NCBI RefSeq assembly: GCF_014649335.1
Contig: NZ_BMSV01000002.1
Location: 558,001 to 622,000 of the forward strand
Length of the DNA: 64,000 bases
Source: Streptomyces roseolilacinus
Lineage (GTDB): Bacteria > Actinomycetota > Actinomycetes > Streptomycetales > Streptomycetaceae
Reading direction: 5' to 3'
Under the pieces are notes generated by a model, which was not told the origin of the DNA, did no database searches, and saw nothing but the letters and a program-made list of their open reading frames with translations. A program made the position numbers and the translations under genes. Below, in pieces: positions 24,370 to 32,874 of this stretch (position 1 is its first letter; each line of letters opens with the position of its first letter).

Positions 24370-25047
24370 TCAGCCGGCGTCGGCGAAGAGCCGCTCCAGG
24401 TGCGCGTCCAGCCGCGCCAGGGCCTCCTCGCCCGTCTGGACGCCGAGCAGCGTGTACGTGGTCAGGCCGTCGACGAGGCTGATCAGCAGCATCGCCTCGG
24501 TGTACGGGTCGAGGGCCCGCCCCGCGGCCAGCTCGCCGCGCTCCTGGGCACCGCGCAGGAGCGCGGCGAAGAACTCCGCCAGTCTGGGGATCCCTTCCCT
24601 GGCCTCCTCGCACAGCCGCTCGTCGTGGACCGCGCGGGCGAAGTACGCCGCGCCGACCAGCGCGCCCACCCGGCTCTTCTCGTCCAGCGGCAGCATGCCC
24701 GCCAGACACGCGCGCAGGACGACCCGCGGCGACGGTCCCGGGCCCTGCTCCGGGTCCGGGTCCTGGTCTTCGCCCCGGTCCTGGTCTTCGCCCCGGTCCG
24801 GGCCGGCCGCCGGCGCGCCGAGGCGTTCGCGGATCCGCCGCTCCGCGAGGGAGTTGATGTGGCGCAGGGCGAAGAGCAGCATCTCGTCCTTCGTGCGGAA
24901 GTAGTGCTGGAGCCTTCCCAGCGAGATGTCCGCCTCCGCGGCCACCTCGCGCAGGCTCACGCCGTCGAGGCCCCGCGTCCCCGCGATGCGCCAGAGCGCC
25001 TCCGCGATCTCCGTGCGCCTGGCTTCGTGGTCCACCCTCTTGGGCAC
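24370..25047 (-). CDS. TetR-family regulator with repetitive acidic linker
   Basis: 225 residues. The HTH is DGVSLREVAAEADISLGRLQ, then HYFRTKDEML, and the C-terminal domain (about 95-220) resembles BetI/TetR_C_6 types (SLVDGLTTYTLLG). Between them a short insert of repeated RGEDQD units (about 84-98) is encoded by two exact 18-bp tandem repeats, so this loop is likely recent and flexible. The GTG at 25047 follows a GGAG-containing leader. It is divergent from the two-gene bacterial-PH operon at 25171. Palindromic motifs in the 123-base gap are candidate operators. Confidence 0.9.
   Translation of the reverse strand: MPKRVDHEARRTEIAEALWRIAGTRGLDGVSLREVAAEADISLGRLQHYFRTKDEMLLFALRHINSLAERRIRERLGAPAAGPDRGEDQDRGEDQDPDPEQGPGPSPRVVLRACLAGMLPLDEKSRVGALVGAAYFARAVHDERLCEEAREGIPRLAEFFAALLRGAQERGELAAGRALDPYTEAMLLISLVDGLTTYTLLGVQTGEEALARLDAHLERLFADAG
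24762..24797. repeat. Two exact 18-bp tandem repeats inside the TetR gene
   Basis: Bases 24762-24779 are repeated exactly at 24780-24797, in frame, with a further partial match after the second copy. They encode the acidic RGEDQD linker. The repeat length is a multiple of three, so copy-number change would keep the reading frame. Confidence 0.85.
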
Positions 25048-25103
25048 CGGACGACCTCATCTCCTCCGTGCGGCGGGCCGGGTCCCCCGGGCCATCGCTT
25101 TGG

Positions 25104-25153
25104 CAAGTCACTTGTACCGTTGTAACGTATCGCTATCCAATACAGTTGACTTG
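25104..25153. promoter_or_regulatory. TetR/PH-operon divergent promoter region
   Basis: An 11-bp palindrome CAAGTCACTTG (25104-25114), a CGTT-GT-AACG dyad (25118-25127) and TGACTTG (25147-25153, complementary to 25104-25110) cluster in an A/T-richer stretch. Minus-strand TTGGAT and TACAAG, 18 bases apart, could be the TetR promoter. The operator role is inferred from position. Confidence 0.45.
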
Positions 25154-25170
25154 GAAAGTGGGCCGCCCCC

Positions 25171-25734
25171 ATGTCCCTCCCTCCCGCGCCCCGTCTGAGG
25201 CCGCCCCGCCACCGGGTCGACCCCCTGGCCCGCCGCTGGTGGACGCTCCAGGCCCTGGTGACGGTCAGCGGCCCGATGCTGCTGACCGCCCTCGCGCTCG
25301 GCCTGCTCTGCACCCTCTTCTTCGCCGGCGCGCTGCCCTGGCTCGCCCCGCTGCTCCTGGCCGTCCTCGTGGTGCCCGCCCTCGGCTACCTGCTCCTCAT
25401 GCCGCGCCGCCGGTACGCCACGCACGCCTGGGAACTCGGCGCGCACGCCGTCTACGGCGCCGGAGGCTGGATGTGGCAGTGGCGCCGTGTCGCGCCGCTC
25501 AGCCAGGTGCAGACCGTCGACACGGTCCGCGGCCCCATCCAACGGCGGTACGGACTGGCGACGCTCACCGTCACCACCGCCTCCACCGCGGGCGACATCA
25601 AGATCATGGGCCTGCCGGACGCGCTGGCCGAGGAACTCGCACGGACCATCGGCCGGGCCGCCCACACCACCCGCACCGCTCCCCCCGCCCCGGCCGGCGG
25701 CGCGGACGCGGGCGTACCGGGGGGCGCCGCGTGA
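25171..25734 (+). CDS. Bacterial PH-domain (bPH2/YdbS-like) membrane protein
   Basis: 187 residues. Two membrane segments (LVTVSGPMLLTALALGLLCT and LAPLLLAVLVVPALGYLLLM) precede a bacterial pleckstrin-homology domain whose core reads WRRVAPLSQVQTVDTVRGPI, then RRYGLATLTVTTASTAGDIK, the hallmark of the bPH2 (former DUF304) family. YdbS-type proteins form membrane complexes with YdbT-type partners and affect envelope or lipid-related stress. Its stop overlaps the GTG of the next gene by four bases (GTGA), so the two are translationally coupled and form a YdbS-YdbT-like pair. It faces a TetR gene, the likely regulator. Confidence 0.9.
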   Translation: MSLPPAPRLRPPRHRVDPLARRWWTLQALVTVSGPMLLTALALGLLCTLFFAGALPWLAPLLLAVLVVPALGYLLLMPRRRYATHAWELGAHAVYGAGGWMWQWRRVAPLSQVQTVDTVRGPIQRRYGLATLTVTTASTAGDIKIMGLPDALAEELARTIGRAAHTTRTAPPAPAGGADAGVPGGAA

Positions 25735-27257
25735 ACCACGCCGGACCCTGGCGGCGGCCCGCCGCCCGCACCCTGCTCGTCCACTGCGGCTGGCTCGCCC
25801 CACCGCTCGGACCGCTCGCCCTCACCGTGCTCGCCACGGGCGGCCGCATCCCCGCCGGCACCCGCATCACCCTGGCCGCCCTGTTCGCTTCGTTCGCCGC
25901 CGTCACCGCAGCCGGCCTGATCACCTGGTCACGCACCCGCTACCGGTTCACCGCCGACGCGTTCGTCCTGCACAGCGGCGTGTTCAGCCGGCAGCGCCGC
26001 ACCATCCCGCTCGACCGGGTCCGCAACGTCGACCTGACCGCGACCCCGCTCCACCGGCTGCTCGGGCTGGTCGTCCTACGGGCCGCGACCACCGCCTCCG
26101 GCGGGGAGCACGGCGGGATCACCCTCAACGCGGTCACGGTCCGCGAGGCACACCGCCTCAGGGCCGCCCTCCTCGCCCGCCCCGACGACCGGGCCGTCGC
26201 CGGCGACGCCGTCCTCAGCCGCCTCGACTGGCGCTGGCTGCGCTACGCGCCCCTCACCTTCTGGGTGTTCGGCGGCGTGGGCATCGCCGTGGGCACCGCG
26301 TACCGGATCCTCGACGGAGCCGGCATCGACCCGTGGCGGGCGCGGTACGTCCAGGACGCCTTCGGCGCGCTCGGCGCCCACACGCCGTGGCTCGCCGTGC
26401 CGGTGCTCCTGGTCGCCGTGACCGCCCTGGGATCCCTCGGCGCCGTCGTCGTGTACGCGGAGAACTGGTGGGGGTACAACGCCGCCTGGACCGACGCCGA
26501 CACCCTCACGGTACGGCGCGGTCTGCTGACCACCCGCGCGGTCGCGCTCGAACGCGGCCGGCTGCACGGCGTGCTGCTCCGTGAACCCCTGCTGCTGCGG
26601 GCGGCCGGAGGGGCGAGCGTGACGGCCGTGGCGGGCGGGCTCGGCGACAGGGAGGAGGCCCACGCGCGCGGCGCCCTGCTCCCGCCGGCGCCGCGTACCG
26701 AGGCCGCGCGCGTCGTCGCCGGAGCGCTCCGCGCGCCCGCTCCTCCGTGGGACTCCGTCGCGCTGACCCCCCATCCGCGGGCCGCGCTGCGCCGCCGGAG
26801 GACCCGCGGCCTGCTGTGCGCCGTCCTGCCCGCGACGGTCGTGTTCCTCGCCCTCGGACTGCTCGTGACGCCGGTCTTCCTCCACGCCGCCTGGGTCCAC
26901 GCCCTGCTCGCGACGGCGGTGACCGAGCTGCTGGCCCGCGACGCGTACCGGAGCCTCGGCCACGCCCTGCACGGGCGCCATCTCCTGGTCCGTTCCGGCA
27001 CGTTCAGCCGGGACACCCTGGCGCTGGAACGTTCGGAGATCGTCGCCTGGACGTTCTCCACCTCACCGTCCGGCCGCCGCGCGGGCCTCCTCACGCTCAC
27101 GGCGGCGGTCGCCGCGGGACGACACGCCTACCGCGTACGCGACATGGCCGCCGCCGACGCCGTCCCCCTCGCGACCGCGACCCGGCCGGGCATCCTGGAG
27201 GAGTTCCTGGACCACCACGCCCCCACCATCCCTCCCGTACGACGTCCACGGTCTTGA
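25731..27257 (+). CDS. Multi-bPH2-domain membrane protein (YdbT-like)
   Basis: 508 residues. Pairs of membrane helices alternate with bPH2 domains. The first contains FVLHSGVFSRQRRTIPLDRV, then RNVDLTATPLHRLLGLVVL. The second contains DTLTVRRGLLTTRAVALERG. The third contains LLVRSGTFSRDTLALERSEI, with YRVRDM near the end. This three-repeat layout is that of YdbT, the usual partner of the preceding YdbS-like gene. The GTG at 25731 overlaps the upstream stop, which fixes the start. The complex probably sits at the cytoplasmic membrane. Its biochemical role is unknown. Confidence 0.9.
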   Translation: MNHAGPWRRPAARTLLVHCGWLAPPLGPLALTVLATGGRIPAGTRITLAALFASFAAVTAAGLITWSRTRYRFTADAFVLHSGVFSRQRRTIPLDRVRNVDLTATPLHRLLGLVVLRAATTASGGEHGGITLNAVTVREAHRLRAALLARPDDRAVAGDAVLSRLDWRWLRYAPLTFWVFGGVGIAVGTAYRILDGAGIDPWRARYVQDAFGALGAHTPWLAVPVLLVAVTALGSLGAVVVYAENWWGYNAAWTDADTLTVRRGLLTTRAVALERGRLHGVLLREPLLLRAAGGASVTAVAGGLGDREEAHARGALLPPAPRTEAARVVAGALRAPAPPWDSVALTPHPRAALRRRRTRGLLCAVLPATVVFLALGLLVTPVFLHAAWVHALLATAVTELLARDAYRSLGHALHGRHLLVRSGTFSRDTLALERSEIVAWTFSTSPSGRRAGLLTLTAAVAAGRHAYRVRDMAAADAVPLATATRPGILEEFLDHHAPTIPPVRRPRS

Positions 27258-27540
27258 ACCGGGGCCTCCCGTCTCCGGCGGGGGAAGGGCGGGAGCAGGC
27301 GCGACGCGACCCCGTGCGCCGCGAGCCGGGCCGGGGACCGAGCCGGCGCGACCACGGCCGCGTTCGGGCCCCGAGTCCGGAACACCCCGACGCGCGGGAC
27401 GGCCGGTGCGGCGCCCCCCCGCCCAGGCCGACACGGAAGGCCCGTGCCGCACACGCGTCGCCGACCGGCTCGGGAACGCCCCCGGCGGGCCGGCCCTCGG
27501 CCGTGTCCTTCGGCAGACGGCGAGCCGGGAGCTTCATCGT

Positions 27541-27777
27541 TCAGCGGTCAGGAGCCGCCTGGTCCCGCCCGGTGGACCGCTGGTGCCTGCGGCCCGTCCA
27601 GCCGACCGCGACCCAGAGGGCGAAGAGCCCTGCCGCGGTGGCGATGCCGGCGACGGTGTCGCTGAAGACGAGCATGAGCAGAACCGTGATCAGGATGATC
27701 GTCCCGGCCGAGGACGCGGCGAGGGAGTCGGCACGCAGGACGATGCGCAGGAAACCCGAGGGCGGGGTGTCGGTCAT
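27541..27777 (-). CDS. Small two-helix membrane protein
   Basis: 78 residues with two membrane segments (SAGTIILITVLLMLVFSDTV and AGIATAAGLFALWVAVGWTG) and a basic C-terminus (RRHQRSTGRDQ). The family is not recognised; short proteins of this shape are common in Streptomyces. The ATG at 27777 has GAAGGGAA upstream. Immediately beyond that lies a (GTGCGGG)6 heptanucleotide repeat on the plus strand, placing a slippage-prone tract in the promoter or leader. Confidence 0.65.
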   Translation of the reverse strand: MTDTPPSGFLRIVLRADSLAASSAGTIILITVLLMLVFSDTVAGIATAAGLFALWVAVGWTGRRHQRSTGRDQAAPDR

Positions 27778-27793
27778 GGCGTTCCCTTCGCGG

Positions 27794-27835
27794 GTGCGGG
27801 GTGCGGGGTGCGGGGTGCGGGGTGCGGGGTGCGGG
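27794..27835. repeat. Six perfect heptanucleotide repeats (GTGCGGG)6
   Basis: Six uninterrupted copies of GTGCGGG run from 27794 to 27835, ending in a partial copy (GTG). The tract begins 17 bases upstream of the ATG of the small membrane protein on the opposite strand, between its ribosome-binding site and any promoter. Such a tract mutates by slipped-strand mispairing, and seven is not a multiple of three. Confidence 0.95.
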
Positions 27836-27988
27836 GTGAAAGGTGAGAGGTGTGGGGGGAGGGCCGCCGGTCAGGATCGACCGGCCGGTGAGAGGGGCCG
27901 GCTGCGGGGGTGGGTTCCGGCAGCGGCCGCCGGCTCGGAGGCGCCGCGTTGTTCCTGGAGGGCGACGGCACCGGTTCGGCGCATGCGC

Positions 27989-28585
27989 CTACGCGGCCGG
28001 GCCGGAGCCCGGGGAGGGGGACGGCAGGGCGCGGACGTGGTCGGGGGAGAGGTGCAGCTCGTACGGCAGGCAGCAGTCGGAGCAGAGGGTCGCGACGAGT
28101 GTCCCGCAGGCACAGAGCTGGTTCAGTCCCCCCTCGGGGGTCGCCCCGCAGCATGCGGCGGAGGCGTGCCGCGTCGTCAATCCGCGAGCGTCGTCCGGGT
28201 TCATGACGATGTTCCCTCGCGGGCCCCGGGAGACCAGCGGCTGCCCGTCGACGTTGTAGCGGGTCCCGTGGCGCGGCATCACCGGGCCGGGTGCCTCGGC
28301 GACGACGAGAGGCGGGCCGTACGGCTCCGTTTCGATCGCGTAGCAGCCCGACGGCACGGTGGCCGGTGACGGCCCCATTTCCTCGGCCTCCCACCACGCG
28401 CGGCAGGGGGCCTCGGGCACTGCCGGCAGACGCTTCAGCGGCCCCGTCAGCGCAGCGCCGCAGGCGGCGCACACGAACACGGTCAGCTGTGGCGCGGCCC
28501 CCTCGGTGAGGGTGGGGTCAGGCACGGCGGCCTGCTCGCCGCCCGGCCGGGCAGCGGCCCCCTCCTGATGACGCTGATCTTCCAT
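27989..28585 (-). CDS. Cys-rich hypothetical protein (probable zinc-binding)
   Basis: 198 residues. An N-terminal zinc-ribbon-like start (FVCAACGAALTGPLKRLP), a central region with HGTRYNVDGQPLVSRGPRGN and a C-terminal cysteine cluster (CCGATPEGGLNQLCACG, then LCSDCCLPYELHLSPDHVRA) imply metal coordination. No catalytic family is recognised. Similar proteins are annotated as hypothetical in Streptomyces. The start at 28585 agrees with a well-behaved N-terminus. No operon partner is close enough to suggest a role. Confidence 0.7.
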   Translation of the reverse strand: MEDQRHQEGAAARPGGEQAAVPDPTLTEGAAPQLTVFVCAACGAALTGPLKRLPAVPEAPCRAWWEAEEMGPSPATVPSGCYAIETEPYGPPLVVAEAPGPVMPRHGTRYNVDGQPLVSRGPRGNIVMNPDDARGLTTRHASAACCGATPEGGLNQLCACGTLVATLCSDCCLPYELHLSPDHVRALPSPSPGSGPAA

Positions 28586-28738
28586 GGGAGAACCGTACTG
28601 AGACTCCCCGGTGCCCCAGCAGCCCCTCCCCTCGAGGAACGCCCCCTGGCGGCAGGGCGGAGAACCCGGATGCCATCGAAGGGCGCCCTTCGGCTGGATG
28701 TCCGTGGTGTCGTACCACCCCGACGGGTCCTCGAGGTG

Positions 28739-29779
28739 TCAGTTCATCAGCAGCAGGCGCGTGTTCGGGACGAGCTTCCGGTTCACGCTGGTGCTCTGCA
28801 CGAAGATCGTGAAGTCGTCGTTGTGGTCCGGCTTGATGCGGACCTCCACGTCCGGCAGGCCGAGCAGGGCTCGGGCCTCGGGCCCCGTGTACACCCGGTC
28901 CGTCTTCTTCTCCAGCACCGCGATCTGCTTCTTCGGCTGGATCTTCTCCGACTTGCTCAGCTGGTAGAACGCGCCCCCGGTACGGTAGGTGTGCCCGGAC
29001 TCGACGACCCAGTCACGGATCGCCGCCGCGCGGGCCACCGGGAGCAGCTGGTACGCCGACGGGTTCACCGGGGCGAGGCCGGCGGCCTTGATGGTGTCCT
29101 TGTTGACCGTGTCCGCGCCCGTGGAGAACACCGCCCGCGACCCCCGGATGCCCTGGGTGCGGCCCACCATGAACTTCTCGGTGGCCTGCTGGATGACCTG
29201 CCCGGCCTCCTCCAGGCCCTGCGTGCTCGTGGCGTCCCAGATGGCGATGTTGTCCTTCGGGAAACCGCACTGCATGGCCTCGCGCTTGCCCATCTGGTCC
29301 GGCACGAGGACGGCCAGCGTCCAGTTGTCGCCCTGCGTCTCGATCATCTCGGCCACGGACCGCACCAGTTCACGCGGGTCCTTGGTGGGGGCGTCCGGGC
29401 AGCGGTGGCTTGCGTTCTCCTGCCCGTCGGTGAGCACGAACGTCAGGAAGCTGTGGTCACCGTAGAGCTGAGCCGTCTGCGCGAGCTCCCGCTGCGACTT
29501 GAGCGTCGCCGCCAGCAGCGCCGTCATCCCACCGACCCGGTACAGCTGCTTCAGCGACGGCATCCGCAACACGTCCTTGTCGTAGATGACGCACTGCACC
29601 TTGTCGGCGAAGACGTACACCGTGACACGGGTCTCCTGGTCCAACTCCTGTGACCGGCGCGCCAGATAGGCGATCTGCTGGTCGGCGACCTCGACGACCT
29701 TGCCACTCAGGCGCGCCATGGACGAGCTGGCGTCCAGCACGAGGGCAACGTGGTTGATGTAGTTCTGGGCTCCGGACAT
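28739..29779 (-). CDS. vWA-domain protein, possible tellurite/stress-type
   Basis: 346 residues. The von Willebrand factor A domain (about 8-200) has the MIDAS signature DASSSM (16-21), the conserved threonine (VGGMTALL) and the second acidic element (FVLTDGQEN). Downstream is a domain with AFYQLSKSEKIQPKKQIAVL and LLGLPDVEVRIKPDHND. The protein lacks a signal peptide, so it is cytoplasmic. Related Streptomyces vWA proteins are unassigned. The ATG at 29779 follows GGGGAG; an upstream in-frame extension is rejected. No MoxR or TerD genes flank it. Confidence 0.88.
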   Translation of the reverse strand: MSGAQNYINHVALVLDASSSMARLSGKVVEVADQQIAYLARRSQELDQETRVTVYVFADKVQCVIYDKDVLRMPSLKQLYRVGGMTALLAATLKSQRELAQTAQLYGDHSFLTFVLTDGQENASHRCPDAPTKDPRELVRSVAEMIETQGDNWTLAVLVPDQMGKREAMQCGFPKDNIAIWDATSTQGLEEAGQVIQQATEKFMVGRTQGIRGSRAVFSTGADTVNKDTIKAAGLAPVNPSAYQLLPVARAAAIRDWVVESGHTYRTGGAFYQLSKSEKIQPKKQIAVLEKKTDRVYTGPEARALLGLPDVEVRIKPDHNDDFTIFVQSTSVNRKLVPNTRLLLMN

Positions 29780-29870
29780 GGTAGTAACTCCCCGTTCTCT
29801 CCGGTTCGATGGTCCTACCGTCTCACCCACCACTGACAATCGACGTGAGCTCCCGGACCGGATGAAGACC

Positions 29871-29930
29871 CCCGGACCGTGGTGGTGCCCGGGGCACCGC
29901 ACGAGACCTGGGGCACCACCACGGTCCGGG
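29871..29930. repeat. Perfect 20-bp inverted repeat upstream of the vWA gene
   Basis: Bases 29871-29890 are the exact reverse complement of 29911-29930, with a 20-base spacer. The spacer side contains a smaller palindrome (GTGCCCGGGGCAC, 29886-29898). It lies 92 bases upstream of the vWA start. No gene ends nearby in the terminator orientation, so it may be a regulatory structure or a mobile-element relic. Confidence 0.8.
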
Positions 29931-30447
29931 ACCGCTCCGCGTGCCGGTGTGCCGGCAGGGTCGACCCTCCACCCGTGGCGGGGGCTTCGTGTCCGGCCCC
30001 GTCGGTGCGTCGTGTCGTCCGGGGGTGAGCCCGCCCCCTGATGTGGGTGCCGCAGACCCTCCGTGTCCGGCTTCACCGGCACGGGTTCCCCCTCGCCGTC
30101 GACCGCGCCCTGCTCACTGTGCCCCCGGGGGTACCGGCAGGGGCCGCTTCCTCTCACTCCACTCGGGGTGGCAGGCTGCCCAACTGGCCTGTTCCAGAGG
30201 GTACTTGGCGAACCAGCCGGCGGGCCGCTGGACACCCCGCCGCCCGGGCGCCATGGGGCGGAGCGGGGGCGAGGCCCGCACGGGGGTCGATCCCCCTGCC
30301 ACACTCGGGCGGTACGGCGCGGGCGGACGCCGTACGACCCGCACCACGACGGCCGTGCCGGGCGGGACCGCCCGCCCGTACCCCCCGGACCATCGGCGCC
30401 ATCGACTCCGCTGTGCGAATACGGGGATCTCGGGGTAGGCGGGCGCC
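29931..30447. other. No gene recognised
   Basis: About 500 bases between the inverted repeat and the 31-residue ORF. Frames on both strands are Arg/Pro/Gly rich without domain similarity, and no promoter or hairpin stands out. Confidence 0.55.
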
Positions 30448-30543
30448 ATGTTCTTCTTCTTCAGCAATCGGATCGGCTGCCTGGGCTCCCTACTCCTCAG
30501 CGCGGCGGTGACGGCCATCCTGTTCATGATCTTCGCTCGCTGA
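30448..30543 (+). CDS. 31-residue hydrophobic small protein
   Basis: A 31-codon frame starting MFFFFSNRIGCLGSLLLSAA and ending with a single membrane helix (VTAILFMIFAR). Short proteins with exactly this MFFFFSNR-x-GCLGS start are familiar from Streptomyces genomes, which is strong support despite the small size. The TTC-rich opening is unlike its surroundings. It is probably a small membrane protein. Its function and partners are unknown. Confidence 0.7.
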   Translation: MFFFFSNRIGCLGSLLLSAAVTAILFMIFAR

Positions 30544-30726
30544 CCCGGCCGTCCGGCTCCGGCCCCTGCCGGAGGGAGGGGGCCGGCCGATCCGTTCGGG
30601 TGCTGGTGCCACGGCGACGCCGCCGGGCCCGGCCGCGCCACCGCGGACCGCACCCCGCCGCCCGTCTCGTCCGCCCGGCCGGTGATCGGCGGGGCTTTTC
30701 CACCCGGCGGCGACCGCTGCTGCCGC

Positions 30727-31626
30727 TCAGGCCGGGGCCCGGCCGTCGACGGGGACGTTCAGCCGGTCGGCCACGGCGGTGAGGGCCGCTCCGAGGGGGA
30801 GCGCGACGCGGGTGAGGGCGTGCTGGTCGCCCCGTGTCGGATCCCGGTTGACGATCAGCACCGGCTTGCCCGCCTGGGCCGCCTGGCGGACGAACCGAAG
30901 TCCGGACATCACCGTCAGCGATGAGCCGAGGACCAACAGTGAGGTGGCCTCGCGGACCAGCTCGCGGCAGTGCTCGACCCGCCGCGGCGGAACGGCTTCG
31001 CCGAAGAACACCACGTCCGGTTTGAGGATGCCGCCGCAGTGCGAGCAGGGCACCACGCGGAAGTCCCCGACCTGCTCGTCGGTGAGGTCGGCGTCACCGT
31101 CCGGGTTGATTCCGGCGGCCACCGGCTCGAAGCCCGCGTTGGCCTCCTCCAGCCGCCGGGCGAGTTCACGGCGCGGGCTGAAGACGCCGCAGGAAAGGCA
31201 GACGACCCGGTCCAGGCTTCCGTGCAGTTCGACGACGTCCTCACTGCCGGCGGCCTGGTGCAGGCCGTCGACGTTCTGGGTGATCACGCCCAGGAGCGAG
31301 CCGTGCCGCCCGAACGCGGCCACCACACGGTGCCCGGCGTTGGGTCGGGCACGGCCGAAGGTGCGCCACCCGAGGTGGCTGCGCGCCCAGTACCGGCGCC
31401 GGGCCCGGGCGCCGGAAACGAAGTCCTGGTAGGTCATCGGGGTGTGCCGGCTCAGGCTCCCGCCCTCGCCCCGGTAGTCGGGGATGCCCGACTCCGTGGA
31501 GAGGCCCGCCCCGCTGAGCACCAGCACACCGCCGGCGCTCAACGCCTCGGCGACCGGCTCCAGGTCCGTGGTGCCCGGCGGAAGGTCCTCGGTGGGGGTC
31601 CAGCTCAGAGTGGGGCGCATGCGCAT
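30727..31626 (-). CDS. Sir2-family NAD-dependent protein deacylase
   Basis: 299 residues with all sirtuin hallmarks: GAGLSTESGIPDYR (39-52) and TQNVDGLH (116-123) for NAD binding, catalytic His135 in ELHGSLDR, and a zinc ribbon from CLSC (143-146) and CSHC (194-197). It removes acyl groups from lysines using NAD+, giving nicotinamide and O-acyl-ADP-ribose. The first ATG at 31626 and a second two codons later (31620) are both possible. The extended spacing between the zinc-ligand pairs (insertion GINPDGDADLTDEQ) is common in actinobacterial members. No acyltransferase or substrate gene adjoins it. Confidence 0.94.
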   Translation of the reverse strand: MRMRPTLSWTPTEDLPPGTTDLEPVAEALSAGGVLVLSGAGLSTESGIPDYRGEGGSLSRHTPMTYQDFVSGARARRRYWARSHLGWRTFGRARPNAGHRVVAAFGRHGSLLGVITQNVDGLHQAAGSEDVVELHGSLDRVVCLSCGVFSPRRELARRLEEANAGFEPVAAGINPDGDADLTDEQVGDFRVVPCSHCGGILKPDVVFFGEAVPPRRVEHCRELVREATSLLVLGSSLTVMSGLRFVRQAAQAGKPVLIVNRDPTRGDQHALTRVALPLGAALTAVADRLNVPVDGRAPA

Positions 31627-32065
31627 ACCGCCAGGGTACGGAACGGTCCCCCTCCCCGTTTCGCGGTGGACGACGCCACCGGCCCGGGACGTCGCCGTAC
31701 GCGATCCGGGGCGGGGGAGCGGTGCTCACGTGCGGGGAAGCTGCCGACAGGCGTGGCGTGACTGCATCACCTATGGTGGAAGGCGGTGAGCCGACTGGGG
31801 CTCACCCTCTCGCGACCATCTGGTTCGCAGCACCGAAACACACCTCGTCTCGTGGGGCCGTGAGTACGCCGGCCACGTCACGTGTCCGCAGCATGCCCCG
31901 CCGGCCGGCACCGGCCTGACCGGTGCCGGAACCGATCGCGTCATCCGGCCGGTCACACCCGTCCGTCCGAGGCTCCCGACGGCTTCCGCCGGCGGGCGGC
32001 GCCCGGGGGCGGCCCGCGGGATCCCGGTTCGCGGGCGAACCGGGGAATCGAGGAACGGAGGGACC
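31627..32065. other. No gene recognised
   Basis: 439 bases between the divergent sirtuin and secreted-protein genes. The only recognisable signal is the GGAGGG at 32057-32062 that belongs to the downstream gene. Confidence 0.5.
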
Positions 32066-32686
32066 ATGACAGTACTCCGCCTGACTCTGAAAGCCGCGTG
32101 GTGCTCGGTCGTCGCGTTGCTGATGACCGTGGTCTGGACGCAACCGGCGAACGCGTGGACCTGGGCGACCAGGGTGACCGTGTACAACGGTTCCGGTCTG
32201 TGCGTCCAGGGAGACGCGGGAATCGACCACCTGCGACCCGCAACGCTCTCCGGCAACATCGCCTACGCCAACACCTACGCACTGACCCCCGGGTGCGGGA
32301 CCGGCCTGTCCAGGCCCGACGGCTGGGCCGCCGCGCGGGCCACCGTCTACCGGTGGAACGGCTCCGCCTGGGCGGTGTGCCGCACCAGCCCCTGGAAGTA
32401 CGGCGCCACGGGCCAGTCGGGGGGCGAGTTCCCCGGCCCGTGGGGACCGAAGCAGGTGTACGACTGGGGTGGATGGCAGGCATGCGGGCAGGGCTACTAC
32501 GGGACGATCGCCTCGGCCTTCGTCTGGGACGGATCCGCATGGCGTGGCGGTGACGTCTGGTCAGGTCACGAGTTCGCCTCGTCCGCCCGGTTCCAGGGCA
32601 GCCGACCGCCTGCGCCCGAGGTCACTCCCCAGCGGCACGCCACGCCGCCTCCCCTCCACCCGCTGAAGCGGACAGGGGCCCGGTGA
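32066..32686 (+). CDS. Secreted Trp-rich protein
   Basis: 206 residues. A signal peptide (AWCSVVALLMTVVWTQPANA, about 30 residues in all) precedes a mature domain rich in Trp, Tyr and Gly, with paired cysteines (SGLCVQGDAG, TPGCGTG, VCRTSPWKYG, WQACGQGYYG). Recurrent W-N-G-S-A-W and WDGSAWRGG motifs suggest a beta-sandwich or carbohydrate-contacting surface. The C-terminal 25 residues are Pro/His rich. No catalytic residue can be assigned. GGAGGG precedes the ATG at 32066, and a 12-bp terminator follows. Confidence 0.8.
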   Translation: MTVLRLTLKAAWCSVVALLMTVVWTQPANAWTWATRVTVYNGSGLCVQGDAGIDHLRPATLSGNIAYANTYALTPGCGTGLSRPDGWAAARATVYRWNGSAWAVCRTSPWKYGATGQSGGEFPGPWGPKQVYDWGGWQACGQGYYGTIASAFVWDGSAWRGGDVWSGHEFASSARFQGSRPPAPEVTPQRHATPPPLHPLKRTGAR

Positions 32687-32718
32687 GCCCGGGAGCGGAG
32701 CACCCCGCGTGCCCCGCA

Positions 32719-32754
32719 CGTGTCCGGCGGATCCACGAGGACCCGCCGGACACG
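32719..32754. terminator. 12-bp hairpin terminator
   Basis: CGTGTCCGGCGG (32719-32730) pairs exactly with CCGCCGGACACG (32743-32754) around a 12-base loop, 32 bases after the secreted-protein stop. Confidence 0.75.
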
Positions 32755-32874
32755 CACGAGGACGGCGAACCGACCGTAGGGGGGCGGCGAATGCGCGCCG
32801 GCCCCGGCGGTCCGGGGGCGGGCCCGTCCGGTGGTGCGTTGACCGGCGATCGAGCCTTTCCTACGGTGACGGCC

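Noticed and set aside
27794..27835. Possible CRISPR array
   Set aside because: The repeats are seven bases long and contiguous with no spacers. It is a simple tandem repeat.
28739..29779. Treating the vWA protein as part of the MoxR-vWA system
   Set aside because: It is 26 kb away, lacks a neighbouring ATPase and has a different C-terminal domain from the DUF2201 protein.
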